The position numbers and the translations under genes were made by a program. Shown here one piece after another: positions 11,401 through 24,303 of a stretch of DNA of 64,000 bases. This DNA comes from Synchiropus splendidus. Its lineage: Eukaryota > Chordata > Actinopteri > Syngnathiformes > Callionymidae. The notes under the pieces were generated by a model, which was not told the DNA's origin, did not search any database, and saw nothing but the letters and a program-made list of their open reading frames with translations. Position 1 is the first letter of the stretch, and every line of letters begins with the position of its first letter. The stretch is taken from NCBI RefSeq assembly GCF_027744825.2, contig NC_071335.1:10703001-10767000 (forward strand). The letters are read 5' to 3'.

Positions 11401-13379
11401 TCGGCCCTGGAGAAAAAGTTGATCAGTTATTCATTAAGTGGTATCAAATCAGTGCTACAATCCAACCTAGTTTTCTGTCTCAACACATCCTGTTGAAAGA
11501 TGAAGAAGTTGGATCCCAGATCACACGTGTCACATTTCTTCAGGTCATGCAGAGTGACAGCCTACAACATGAAGCAATGCTTGTTTAGTGAGATGCAGGA
11601 GCGTTGTAAACAACAGTATTAATTGAGGATTTACCTTTACACCAGCCAGGACAATATTCTTTGCTGTGAACATACAGATTTCATTTAAAAAGTCACATAA
11701 AAATGCAGAGGTTGAGAATGATATTGGCACAATTCACCACCTATTTCAATTCCAAGTCCTCCCAATCCACTGAGAAACACAGAGGACTGAGCCATCTGGT
11801 GCATGGCACTGTCTCCCAACACATAACGCTGACGACTGGGGAGAGGAATGGAAGAGAAGATCAAAGCTTTCATTTTTTTGAAAATAAATGGATGTAACGT
11901 AAAACAGAATATTAAGTCACAACTTCATAGGAAAAAAACGACACAAAAAATGTTTAACCTGGTCAGTGAACATGTATTTCAGCAAAGCAATGTGTGTTTA
12001 GTTTGGAACTCTAAGATGATTTGTGATGGCCGGAAAGAGTGTAAGAAAAATATAGCAGACTTGCAATATATTGACTAAAAAGCACATAAATTTTATTATT
12101 CAGCAAAGAATCTGGCGGTTGAATTTGTCAAGAACACAGAATATGCAGTTGAGAAGGTAGCATTGCCATTATACTTAAAGAATTCCTTCAATGAAATTTG
12201 TGCAGCGCTATTAGTTAAAAGCCAAAACCAAACAAAATGTAACCGTCAGATTTTGACTGGTTGTTTCATCAATCTCAGTAATTTGTCCCGTAGACGCGCT
12301 GATCAGCATCCTCCGCCTCCAGGCAGCATAGATTCTGTGTCATCTTGAAAATGAGCTGAGTTTGTTGGGAAGAAGAATTTAGGCATCTGCCTTCACTTCA
12401 GGCAACATCTTTATTGCCACTACTTCTTTCAAACTTGATAGAATAGTGCGACTAGAATAGGTTGTGGACTCTCTCCTCGAGACGACGACGTCATGCCGCG
12501 TGCACGACTTCCCATTGTGTCGCACTTCATGTTTGACTACGTTTCAACCAAGAGCAGTCCATTTCATTAAGGTTTTAGATCCTGCTGTGTTTTGTCACTA
12601 TGTCCATTTCTTCCTTCCTCTTATTCCATGTTATTTCCATAATAGTGGCAATCTGTGATTTCTCTGCTTTCCTCTGCACCATTTCTACTTTCATGCTCCC
12701 TCTGCAATTGTATGAAAGGATGTCATTGCATTTTTCCCTCATTTTAGATTTCATCCCACAAATCGCTTATTTGTTTTTGCATAGGCTCCTGCAGCACCTT
12801 CCAGCGCTCCAAAAATAGACATTCATAAGATTGTCATCAATTTTTAGTACACATTCAGTTTTGTGTTTTTGTGGCCAGTCATAAGGGAGGCAGGTCACAT
12901 TTTAAATTCATATTAGGACAGCTGTAAGTATTGAATATATAAACACTACGGAACAGGGTCCAAATACGTATGAAAAACGAGTCAGTACAACAGTGAACGC
13001 TCAGCTAACAGAAATCAGTAGCATTGACAATAATAAATAATTAAATAAATACATAAATGCATACATACATACATAAATAAATCTCAATATACTCATAAAA
13101 GTCTTGTATCTCACCCGGTAGTTTTCGTTAGAGGAAACAACATATTGTAATATGTCAAGATGCAGGCAACACCATCAGCAATCAGGCCAAATAATACTTG
13201 GTCACTTGACATTAAATTGGTTTAGACAGACGCTTAGATTAGATTGCCTTTATTCTACTGGTGGATTAAACAATAACCCTTAGTAATCCACTTCAAATCT
13301 TACCTATAGAGAGAATCATCAATTTCCATCGAGTCTGCAGCCATGCTGGGAGGGGGTCTAACTGTGTTGATCAAGGACT
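5451..13379 (-). CDS. uba6: Ubiquitin-like modifier-activating enzyme 6 (E1)
   Basis: Thirty-one exons, ATG at 13344-13342, stop at 5453-5451, 1,025 residues (human is about 1,052). Exons: 13304-13379, 11741-11835, 11635-11663, 11467-11561, 11295-11406, 11116-11196, 10912-11034, 10653-10776, 10411-10514, 10282-10344, 10118-10194, 9954-10020, 9466-9609, 9183-9329, 9028-9108, 8680-8757, 8433-8614, 8260-8365, 8110-8199, 7962-8042, 7770-7898, 7658-7709, 7517-7580, 7016-7085, 6873-6944, 6680-6803, 6410-6603, 6206-6333, 6037-6124, 5671-5765, 5451-5592. All junctions are in phase. It activates ubiquitin and FAT10. Visible: inactive adenylation half (GLGGLGIEI), active ATP site [33 protein letters not shown], catalytic cysteine in [12 protein letters not shown] (about residue 594), and the C-terminal ubiquitin-fold domain ([17 protein letters not shown], ending GPPVRYYF). 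UBA1 is less likely because the C-terminal and cysteine-domain segments fit UBA6. One exon is only 29 nt. Confidence 0.93.
11836..13303 (-). other. uba6 first coding intron
   Basis: A 1.5 kb AT-rich intron, much longer than the rest of the gene's introns. It has a short ATAA/ATACAT-rich low-complexity patch near 13028-13085 and no recognisable coding segment. Confidence 0.5.
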
Positions 13380-14657
13380 CTGCAAATAAATATCCAAAAC
13401 ATAAATCGGTAAAAACAGCAAAAAGCCAACGATAAGCTCTTTGATAAGTTAACTAGAGTTTGCTGCCTACAACCAAGAACGTAGCATCCAGGCTAACAAC
13501 AGTCGGCTAGCAAAACATGTGGTCAGCATGACAGAGGAAAGTTTTAAAGCAAATCCGCAAATGGTGCTGAACTTAAAAGTTGGCTAGGTAAACAGAGCAG
13601 ACGCACTAGCTGGATTCTGTAAACACGAAAGGCATGAGTCTTCAGCTGACAACATTAGCATAAGAAGCTAACTGGTTCGACTGATGCCGGTGGTGCGTAT
13701 GCCGGTCACGCTCACAAGTTAAAAGTCATGTCACAGACACAATACAGCGTCTAACGGGCTGGCCCAGACCACTGTGGGGAAATAGCTCTTGGACCAAGCA
13801 AAGAAATGTTGAGTAATAACGCTATCAAAGGGAAAATAATCATGCGTATTAACCTGTCAGTGAGGGCGATGAGCTGCAGTGAATGAATGGTTGAGTATTT
13901 CCGGGTTTTCGCAGTCACGTGTTCAGACGTCATCGCGTTGACGACAGGCGTCAGGAATATAAATAAACCCAATGCATTGAAATACGTATCTACAGATGGA
14001 CATTTTCTATACTACCAATACTACCAAAAAACAATAAAACTTATTTAGTGGAACATAACGGGGACTCTTACACACATTTGCCAGCGGTTTAAAGCATACG
14101 CTCAAGAACAGAACTGGTTTAACTGTCAAAAGTTTGCTTACGTCGTTTTTTAAAACAGTCCCTTTAATGTCTGTTCAACCCGTTATGACACGTCCCATAT
14201 GAAATTATGGATCTAGAGAACGATTAGAGAACCAGTCCCAGCCAGAATGTTTGAGTTTGGTTATAGAAATCAGTGTTTTTTTCTGTTTGAACAAGCAAAG
14301 TTCAACAGCCAAGTGAAACATTTACGCCCCCCTACCAAGTTGATAAAGCGACACGACTCTTAGTAGGATATTGTGGACCGAAATGTACATCTATTATTGC
14401 TATTATAGCAATGATCTTGCAGGAGGACTATCGCCTATAGGCAAACGGATGTAAGAGATTTTAAATCCTGTGACTTATTTTGGTTTTGATACTTGGACCC
14501 TCAGACTCCCTCCCTCTGACCCCATTGGCCAGGGTCCATGAAGGCCCTCCCTCTGAACGCAAGTCAGAACCAAATCATTTCTGTCAACATAGTCTGAACT
14601 TCATACCTGGTTGACGTTTTGCCATCCTCTGTCCTCATATTTAATTAACTGGTGGAA
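13380..14657. promoter_or_regulatory. divergent promoter interval between uba6 and grhpr
   Basis: The uba6 start exon is preceded by an acceptor (TTTGCAG, ending at 13380), so a 5' UTR exon lies further upstream. A plausible one ends at a GTTAAT donor at 13853-13848, with GC-richer sequence at 13854-13960. The two genes are head to head. No TATA box was identified with confidence. Confidence 0.4.
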
Positions 14658-17600
14658 ATGTTTCGCGGCTGTGTGACGCTGTGGCGCCTGCCGAAGCTCC
14701 TCCAAACGCCTCTCAGTGCCGGGGGCCTCTCCAACCTGGTGCAGCGGGAGATGTCCACGCTTCCTCGGGTGTACGTCACCCGACAGATTCCTCCTGACGG
14801 TCTGAAGATCCTCCGGGAATCTGGACAGTGAGCGTTTATTTCACTCCACACATTTTGTTTGAACCAATGTTGACGTTTATTTTTCTGCCTAATCTTGACT
14901 TGTTCCAAAATTGCGTGGAATAGTTTCAAGTCGCCGTCGTTATTTACAGTAAATATGATCCAGAAACATCCATGTAGTAATTCCCTTATGCGGATAACTG
15001 GTCAGCTATTCCATATTATCAGTGGGACACGAGCAAAGGTGATTCCAAGGTGCGTTCAAGTGCTTTCCGGAAGTTGATTTCGCGAGATGTAACTTGACGA
15101 TTTGCTTGTGAGGAAAAATCCCCAATGTGATGTATTTTAACTTAGTGAATGTTAGATATATTGCGGTATTTCTTTTACTTATAATTTCTTATTGCATTAT
15201 TATTTTAATATTATGTTATTATTATATATAATATTATTTATCAGTCGATTGTGTTGTGATAGTGTTTATCTATGAAGAAATTTAATTTCAATGTGAAAAA
15301 TGGTTTATTATTCTTGCGTTTGATCTTGACTTACGAAGTTTCATGAATGAGCAATCATTTGTGATAAAAGTAGATAAAGTTGACTTCATCAGATACATCT
15401 TTTGCGTTGTAAAACATTTCCCCTACCTTACATGATTGTGTTGATGAACCCATTATTTCCTCAGCACAAAATATCAATTTAATTCAATACCAAATCTATG
15501 TGTTTGAGGGGATCGAGCGATGGCTGCCGAGGATGCATTTCAGATGAAACCTATGAACGTCATCATTGCAGGGTCCAGTTTGAGCTGTGGGACTCGGACG
15601 ACGTCCCTGTCCCCAGAAAGGAGCTTCTTGAGAAAGTGAAAGGCGTGGATGCTTTGCTCTGCGTGCTCACAGAGAAGATTGACGCTGAGCTGTTGGATGC
15701 AGCAGGTTTTCAAAGCCCCAAATATAAATATCTGCAAGTAGAATTGGTTTTGAAGTTGGCGTGATTTTAACTACAGGACCGAACTTGAAGGTGCTCAGCA
15801 CGATGTCTGTGGGGTTTGACCATCTCAGTTTGGAGGAGCTGAAGAAAAGGTGATTTGAATGACTTGTTTTTTAAGATTATTCAGCTTAGCTTGATTTGCA
15901 GACACAATGCTGAACAAGAATAAGGGATAATTGTGAGACAGTTCGAATCAATTTGGCTAAACAATTAAAGATTAAAAGTACAGAGGTTTTGTGTACAAGT
16001 AATATTAGTCACAAATTGTATGAGTCTAAAATTAAAATTTAACATGACAGAAGATGTTTGACGAAAATTATATTGCATTCAACAATCCGTGAAAAGACAA
16101 ACAAGATGTGAGTGAGAAGAGAGAGTGATGAAAAATATCTTTTATGAAATACCAAGAGGATAATATAACATAATGAGTCCACAGAGAGAGCAAACATGTC
16201 ACTTGCTGCTGCTCTTGTGTCCCGTCTCAGGGGGATCCGTGTGGGCTACACCCCTGAAGTGCTGACTGATGCTGTGGCTGAACTCACTGTTGCTCTTCTG
16301 CTCACCACCTCCAGGAGGCTCATCGAAGCCACACATGAAGCCAAGACGTAAAGTTCATGACAAGCAGTTAGGAATTCAATACTGAACAGGTGTGGTCTGA
16401 TTGTATGGTTGACTCTCTGCAGCGGTGGGTGGGGCACCTGGAGGACTCTGTGGTTGTGTGGTTACGAACTAGCCAACAGCACGGTGGGCATTTTCGGCCT
16501 GGGGAGAATTGGTGAGATGATGGCTGAACCTACAAAACCTTCAGTGCCTCACGGTGCATTTGTTTGCTTTCAGGTGTGGCCATCGCGGAGCGTCTAGCTC
16601 CCTTTAAGGTCAAAAAGTTCATCTACACAGACATAGAACCCAGACCGGAGCTGGCCAGCGCCATCAATGCAGAGTTTGGTGAGAGCCCAGCCGGAACACT
16701 TGGTGTTATGTCAGCAACGATGGGTGATACATTCACCACAGTGAAGCTTTATAAATTGGCAGCTCAATTGTTAATAATAATACATGATAGTATGAAGGAA
16801 AATGCACTGATAATGAATGACCCAACAGACTGTGATGATGGGGGAACATCTCTGAACAGAAGAGTAGAAAGTCAGTACTCTACACAAACATCCAACAGCG
16901 TTCATCCTCTGTTGATGCTCTGTTATAGTGTCTATGGACGAGCTTGCCCGGCAGTCGGACTTCCTAACCATGTGCTGCGCTTTAACACCGGAGACAGAGA
17001 AGATCTGCAACAAGGACCTCTTCTCAAAGATGAAGAAGACCTCCATCTTCATCAACACGAGCAGGTGGACCCACCGCGAACAAGCATGTTTGCAATTGTA
17101 CAGGGGCGATCCAAGGGTCACAGGGGAGCGCTAGGTCACTTATTTAGTCAGGTTCTTTTCAGTTTAGTTTTCAGAGAACAGAGACAGAAGAGTGATCACA
17201 GCCATGTCCTGCGCTCAAGTGTACTGGGTTCAAGGAAACAAAAACCACCACATGTTGTGTCACATTTCCATAATATGTCTCAATTCCCAGAGGTGGGGTG
17301 GTGAACCAGGATGACCTGTATGAAGCACTCTCCACTGGCCAAATTGCAGCGGCGGGTCTTGATGTCACAGTCCCTGAACCACTACCCACCAGTCACCCAC
17401 TCTTCACCCTTAAGAACTGTGGTGAGTTCTCCATACTGCAAACTTATAAAGCTGAAAATCTGATTTATATCACTGGGAGTATGTGCCTCCATTATTTCCA
17501 AAACTGCAGCTACTGTTGTCACTCACCACAATGGCCTGTCAGCCGCTCAAGGGAGCGTTATGGAGTTCATCTTTCCAATGCGTTTAAATGTGCTTTTGAG

Positions 17601-18333
17601 TGCAGAAATTTATTTTTTATTTATTGGATGGAAATGGATTAGATAGGAATATATTATTTAATCTGGCTACAATATTGATGGATTGAGTTTGCCCTTGAAT
17701 GCAACCATCCAATTTTTCTTTGTCGGTCTTAAAGAAAAGAAACCAGGCGTGGAGTCATAATGTTGATAATACAAAATGCTGTTGAAGCATCAAACTAGAT
17801 CACTAGACCGTCACTGTTCAAACTTGGTGCTTCGACAGGCTAGCAAGTGGAGACTATAAATGTCTACAATTTAGCTGGAAAACGCCTGAACAAGAAGCAG
17901 GTAGAAGAAAATTGGAAGAGGGGAAAGTGGATGCAAGTTAGTCCTTTGACAAGAAGCAAAAGTGTCTCCTTTGTAGCAAGTCAAGCGAGGTGGAGGAGCA
18001 CAAATGTGTACTGAAGCTAAACTTATATTAAAATGAACCCTGAGTAATGTAAAGGGACACTGATAACCAGTTCACTTTAGATTTCCTGTCAAAGAACGAC
18101 ATTTACAGATTCAGTAAATGTGAATTCAGTTTGGCCCGTGACTTGCACAGGGTTTTGAAATGTTGGCTCCTTGCATGATGAAGTTTTTCACCCCTGCCTC
18201 TGCCTCCACAGTGATCCTGCCTCACATTGCTAGCGCCTCTTATACAACCCGCAATGCAATGTCCGCCCTGGCAGCCAACAACTTGCTTCTTGGATTGAAA
18301 GGGCAGCCAATGATCAAGGAACTAAAACTGTGA
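14658..18333 (+). CDS. grhpr: Glyoxylate reductase/hydroxypyruvate reductase
   Basis: Nine exons: 14658-14827, 15572-15705, 15777-15849, 16231-16347, 16423-16511, 16574-16678, 16929-17064, 17291-17421 and 18212-18333 (TGA). All phases agree, giving 358 residues. The enzyme is an NAD(P)H-dependent D-2-hydroxyacid dehydrogenase that reduces glyoxylate and hydroxypyruvate. Seen: substrate-domain segments [12 protein letters not shown] and [19 protein letters not shown], dinucleotide motif [28 protein letters not shown], and the catalytic Arg ([12 protein letters not shown]), Glu (VTVPEPLP) and His (LPHIAS). The N terminus carries about 31 extra Arg/Leu-rich residues without acidic residues before Glu31, resembling a mitochondrial presequence. 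A second in-frame ATG at 14751 would give a shorter form close to the human start. The motif after the catalytic histidine reads HIASAS rather than the usual HIGSAT. Confidence 0.94.
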
Positions 18334-18343
18334 GAAAAATACA

Positions 18344-18349
18344 AATAAA
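18344..18349 (+). terminator. grhpr: grhpr poly(A) signal
   Basis: AATAAA lies 11 bases after the grhpr stop codon. An opposing signal for zbtb5 follows 66 bases later. Confidence 0.75.
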
Positions 18350-18414
18350 CTGTTCAACTAGTGATTTTGAAGAAGGAAAAAAAAACTTACAACAGAGATG
18401 AGCTTTGTGGTCTT

Positions 18415-18420
18415 TTTATT
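18415..18420 (-). terminator. zbtb5: candidate zbtb5 poly(A) signal
   Basis: TTTATT on the plus strand reads AATAAA on the minus strand. It would end a zbtb5 3' UTR of about 1.95 kb (18400-20370). The region between holds no other recognisable gene. Confidence 0.5.
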
Positions 18421-20370
18421 CAGTCTAAACAACAACTGAACGTGCTTGACAACACTAACACTTTATATTTGTAGATACACTGTTAGTTTTAACATGAAAA
18501 CAACACAAAATATTTCACTTAGGTATCAACAAAAGCCCTGCTTTGTAAGCTAAAAGGCGTAAGGCAGTTACTTCCTTGGTCTTCCTTCTAAGAGGTTTCA
18601 CTATTTTGGCATGATTCATGACTTTAGATTTAGAAGAATGATGTTAGACGACAGCACTGTTACAACAACTGGCCCAATTCTCAGCACAGAAGGAAGAAGC
18701 CAACTGTATGTGTGTGCTGTTGAAATAAGAAATAATAGCTACCATCAAATACATACAAATTTAGGATTATAAATTGGGTCCAAACATATCCTGTTGACCT
18801 GTAGAGTGGGGTGACCGTACAGTAGGATAAGGCGCCGAATTTTCTTTTCAGCGGTGTTAGTGACACAATAGAAGCCAGCATACAGAGGAAGCAACCACAG
18901 ATTAAAACAGTATCAACAATTTGCTTGACTTATACAGCACTGAACAACATTGGTTTAAGATTAATGTCAACCATCTACCATTGATGCTGTATGTATTTAC
19001 AGTATTGATATGCAGTTCAATATCTGACAGAGAAATGAAGGTCATAATCGTGTCCTCTGAGTGTTGCAGTTACACGAGCCAGATGAAGCGTGACAGAGAC
19101 TACGATTTCTACATTATAGAGGATGAATTTGTTTAAGAATAAAAACTATTCCTCAGTTAAAACGAGGTATTTTCTACTACTGATGAGTATCCTGTTAAAA
19201 ACCAATGCACAATGATGACTTTCATGAAGACATCTAAAGCAATATTTACATACCTGAAACTCCTCAGGCTTCATTACCTATCACAACGTTAAAAATATTT
19301 CATCTTTTGCAGTTAGAAATGTGCATTAGCATCACGTGTTACAATTCAGTGTTGACAATGCTGTTTGATCTTTGGAGTGGATTATAAATGAACTGGCCCA
19401 CCACTGACACGGCAGGTGCTAATAAGGCGTGACAGTTTTATTAACTGTACGCCAATGGTAACTATCCTGATCCTACATTCATCTGTGAGTTTCACTCTCT
19501 GTCATTCTTCGCCCATTCTGATAGTTTCACAACATGTTATGGCTGACTTTTGGACTGCAATTGAGGCACCATTGACAGAATTGTTTCCAGGTCACACAGT
19601 CTTACCTAAAATGACTTGTCGCTGGTTGCAAGTTTAACATTTCACAGGAACGAAAAACGCTGGACAGATTGAGGCAACGTTTATGTTACAAGTCTAACCA
19701 TAAAACTGGCTTCAATAGTTTTCACTGCAGCACATATTGGACATAGTAGCAGAGTGTGTGTGAGCTGCACAGCTACTGCAGTGTCAATATTGTGACAATC
19801 GGCAGCCACAACCTTTGGAGCAACAAGAACACACTCCCTACCGTCACTTTGAACAGGCTAGCTTCACTTTTCTTACCAAATCCAGTTGGTAAAACGTGTA
19901 ATCACATCAACCTAAACTTTATCTTACACTAACAAAGACCTCTGATTTGGGGGTTACGTTTTTTGACGCCCACCTTTGTTTTGTTCTTCACCCCGCGCAG
20001 AGAAAGGCACCAGTTTAAAACTCTTTACATTACATCACATTGGAATAACTATGTCATCTGCATCTTAGCACTTGGCTGTGGAAAACAGGCATTGATGCTG
20101 TGTACACAATAGCAAGTGCCGACTTTGACACTGTCAAGAGTGCTACGCACCATCGGATGGCATCTGTAATCTCAAAGATTCATTTTCCTCAACCAAGTGA
20201 AACAAGAGACTAGACAATGAGTTCAGAGTCAGTTCAAGGTTCCTTTTAAAGCAAAGCGAGTCCATTAGAAAACAAGTGAGCGCAACATTCTTCCTTCCTT
20301 GGTCTGCAATCATGAGATAAATGATAGACACCAACAGACCCGGGCTCTTACGTGACCTTGGGAAGGTGTC

Positions 20371-22966
20371 CTACAGTAGAGAGTTGGGCATGTTAGTGTT
20401 CTGCCAGCGCAGGCACGTGGTCTTGGAGTGCTTGTATAAGTGCGATGACTGGCTGAAACGTTTCCCGCACTTCAGACAAGCGTAGGGTTTCTCCCCGGTG
20501 TGAACTCTGATGTGCTTCTTGCAGTCAGTCAACGTCAGGAAGGTTTTGCAGCAGATTTTGCAAGCGTATTTCCGAGCTCCTTCCACCACCAGGACGTTGT
20601 GCTCAGACAGGGCTTTTTTGCACTTAGACAGGACATCTGCAGACGCCCTGGTCAGCTGCGGGGGAAGAGAGGTGGGCCTCCCATTGTTCATCTCATACCC
20701 CCCACTCTCATTTAGCAACAAGGGACTAGTTATGCTAGCAGAGGAAGATGCAGCATCTTGGTGTGCGCTAGCCACGCCCTCTTCGCCCCCCATGCTGCTG
20801 GCCATTTTTGGAGCAATACGCCTGAAACAAGGATAACCAAGAGCCGCAGGAGTCCCACCTCCCGCCCCTCGGGATGGACGTCCGAGAGAGTGCAGCCCTA
20901 AACTGGAGCGCTGGAAGTCCAAGCTGAATGGATCCACAGCTGCGTGACTGGGGTTATTCACTCCCCTGTTTCCTCTGGGGCTGCCCAAACTGTCATGTAA
21001 CGGGGGGATGAAGAGAGAGTCCGTCTGCAGGTTTTCACTGAAACTGCTGCGGCTCTCTCCGCTGTGTGAGTGTGACTGCATCAGTGAAGAAGAAGCAGAG
21101 CCAGGAGAAGTGGACGCATCTTGCCTCAGAAGAAAATGATGAGATACTGCCTCTCCAGTCGTCGTGTTAGGAAGTTCATCCTCGCCTGTGATCATCCCCT
21201 TGCCAGCATTTCCAAAATCCTTGGATCCAAGGAAGTTAGAAATACTGAAACCAGGCTTGGGCGTGAGCCCGCTGCTACACCCGAAGGCTCCAGAGCCTAC
21301 TCCGATACTAGTCTTGAGAAGGAGCTGGGAACTGGACTGCGGTTCAGAGTTGAAGCTGCGGTCACTGCTCTCGGGGCTCAGCTCAACCTTTTCCTCCTCC
21401 TCTTGCCCTCCAGGCTCTGCTCTGTCGCTGCCCTCTGCCTGTGATGTCACGTCGCTAATTTCATCGGTTGGCTCAGGGGAGCTCAGGGGCTCACATTTAA
21501 CCACGACCTGGGAGAAAAAAGAACAGCTCTTAAAGCAAATATCCTTGGCCTGGTTCATAAAAATGTGGCACATTTATGACTGCAAACTAAACATGTTCTT
21601 TCTCAGAAGAACAAGAAAACTCAATGATAAAGTTGCTGTGCTGTCGCAGGATGATCATGTCACCACGCAATTAAGAAGGGTCAAACTTATTCATGAAATA
21701 TGACTATTTTAGACCCACACACGCAGTCCATTCATATCCAAGGCTGAATATCACTATGTATTTACCTTCTGCTCCTGCTCCTCCGTCTCCTCCAACTCTG
21801 ATCCCGATTTGATCTTCAGGCCTGTCCTGTCATGCTCATCCCCGTCGTCCATGTCCTCCTCCTTGCCCACTCCTCCCTCCAGCCTCCCGAAGTCCTCTCT
21901 CTCACAGCGCCCGCTGTCTGACTGGCTGGGCATCTGGGGGTCGTCCTGAGACATTCCGACCAGGTCAGAAATCCCAGCATCCAATTTGGAGTCATCACCC
22001 ATTTTGTGCGAGTCTGGGGACAGCAGCGCTCCATCCTTCTGTTCCCTGTGCACTCCTTCTGCCAGGAGACCCAAGTTGGCGCCTGAGGGGCGTGGCCTCT
22101 GCCGGGGTCTCTCCTCTGACAACCCTAAGTTGGGTTTGCGTTTATGGAAGCGTCGAATCGGGAAGGAGGCTCTTTGTTCCACTCGACTGCCCACAGCCTC
22201 GTCCTCCATCCCACCTAAAGCAGAGCTCACCAAACTGAGTCCCAGCTGTTGAAGCAAAAACGAACGTTGCAACTTGGATGTGGCGGCATTAGCCAAATTA
22301 GCATTAGCTGCCATGGAATTGTTCACGGCTAACTCTGCCTGTTGATGGCGGTGCCTTTGCTGCTCCTGCTGCGATGGGTGATGAGTCGGTCTTTCACAGG
22401 ATGGGGACAAGGGCAACGTTCTCGTGGTTAGGTAATGCTTGCACGCTTTGACTACATTATTCAGATGGAGATGGGAAGCTGCTAGAAGAATGTCCATCAC
22501 GTTGCTCTCTCCCAGCATCAGTGTTGAGGTGTACATCATGTCAACCAGTGCAGCAAAAGCCTCAGCCGTCACCACCTGAGAGACATAAAAAAAAGTTTAG
22601 TCTTTCTTCACTCCAATCCACAGCAGCCATTTCATCGCTCATTCTAAAGATCAGTACTGATTCAACACCCGAGTGCAGAGAAATAAGATTATAATACACC
22701 ACCCCTCAGACCACAAAAGCATGTTTGTTTTGTTCTTTACAAAAACACGTACCTCGCTGTCAAGCTGGATCATATTCATACTGGAATCGCCTTCTGCAAC
22801 AGTAAACAGAGCTCTGAAGTGGGTGCTGCAGGCTGCCAGCACCGAGCGGTGGGCCTTGAAGTGGCGGCTGCCCACCACGATCACACAGTCACACAGTTGA
22901 CCATGAACACGCTGGTAGTTGAGCTGCTGAAAGATCTGCTCAAAGTGGCCCGGGAAGTCCATGACA
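20371..22966 (-). CDS. zbtb5: Zinc finger and BTB domain-containing protein 5
   Basis: Three coding exons: 22753-22966 (ATG at 22962-22960), 21766-22575 and 20371-21507, in phase, 718 residues. It is a BTB/POZ-zinc-finger transcriptional repressor in the nucleus. The N-terminal BTB domain (about residues 1-115) begins MDFPGHFEQIFQQLN and includes LCDCVIVVG, FKAHRSVLAACS and MIQLDSE. It is followed by YTSTLMLGESNVMDILLAAS. A long Ser/Pro/Glu-rich middle contains KCEPLSSPEPTDEISDV and SPESSDRSFNSEPQSS. The C terminus carries one C2H2 finger (CKICCKTFLTLTDCKKHIRVH), the TGEKPY linker, and a second finger with a C2HC-like ending (CLKCGKRFSQSSHLYKH). An acceptor just 5' of the ATG implies a separate 5' UTR exon, possibly ending at the GTATCA donor at 23385. 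The human coding sequence is, from memory, unbroken. Confidence 0.94.
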
Positions 22967-23385
22967 CTGAAAAACAAACGTTAAGATTCACAATAAAACG
23001 CAAAATAGAAAACCACTCTTATCAAGACAGGGATTCCAAATAGAGTGGCTGACTAGTATGTTGACAACAACTAGTTTGAGACACTGCAAGCAACTGGTTG
23101 TGCTTTCATGCTATTCACAAATATCACTCCCTAAGGGAACAAGTCGAACACATATTAAAACTTAACTCTGTGGGTGACTTTTGACAGATACGGGCAGTTG
23201 TCGACAAGACACACCCCAAAACGGCTCGAGTTTGTGGGTAGAAAGGGAGCTTTGCCGCAGTCACAGCCAAACTGAAACCGCTAGCCAGGTGCTAGCATGA
23301 CATTTCCTTTCCTTTTCAATGTAAAGCAAATATGACATTTGACATGTAAACGCTTATTAATTTGAAGAACACGTTGAACTGATAC

Positions 23386-24303
23386 CTTCTCCTTCTTCAA
23401 AAGCGTCGTTGAAAAAAATCGCCCGCCCCGGAGGAAACGAAGAAGTTAGCGGCTAGTAACCTGCCACTTAGCCACTAGCAGTCACACCGGGTCGCCAGCC
23501 ATCTCGTCGCACTGAACAATCGAGCGATTTTCTCGTTGTAAATCGCCAGAGAAACTCCTCGGTCACCTTCGGCGTCAGAAAACAGTCGAATATGTTCGAT
23601 TCTGGCGACAGAAGTGGGTTGTTGGAAGTCACACATAGACGACCCTGTAACAGCTCTCAGACACGGGGTTTACCGTGCAGACTCACAAGATGGCGCTGTG
23701 TTTACTTTTGTCGTCCGTGACCTGTCCGAGGTGAAGAGCTGCAAGGTGGTGGTGCCGTGTATTACACAGTAACAAAGACTGGTTAACATCTTCTATACTC
23801 TAATAAGACAAGGTGGTGCGTGTGGGGTGAGGACACCACCAACAAGACAAAGTAGTTGAACTTTCAGATGTGAATCATTAATGTGTTTTTTAAACACAAA
23901 AAAAACTACCTTAATCATTCATCTGATGGCTAATCCCCATTCAACGGGACTAGATTTCTTTATTTCTCAGCTTGAAAAGCTTGAAATGCAACACATAATA
24001 CAATGCTGGTGGTCAAGTTACCATGTAGAGCAGATTTGCTGAAGCAACACGAGTCACCGCGCGTCATGTTTTACTTAGAAAGGGCAAACCGGAAGTTGCA
24101 TGCATGATACACACTGCTCAATAGTGAGTATGAATCTCGACTTTCATATTACTAAGGAAAAAAACGCCAGATCAATAGCACCTCAATGGGTGATCTAGAT
24201 TCTCTTTAGCTTTGATTTTCTTTATTTGGCTAGGAAGCGTCGTAAGTGTATGACGGAAGCGTCTTAGTGCACTTCCTGTGTGTCGCTACACATGTCAACA
24301 AGC
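23386..24303. promoter_or_regulatory. divergent promoter region of zbtb5 and polr1e
   Basis: Zbtb5 and polr1e are head to head, with 0.9 kb between the putative zbtb5 5' UTR exon (donor AAGGAGAAG|GTATCA at 23386/23385) and the polr1e ATG. 23386-23720 is CpG-rich, and the rest is AT-richer. No TATA box is evident. Confidence 0.45.
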
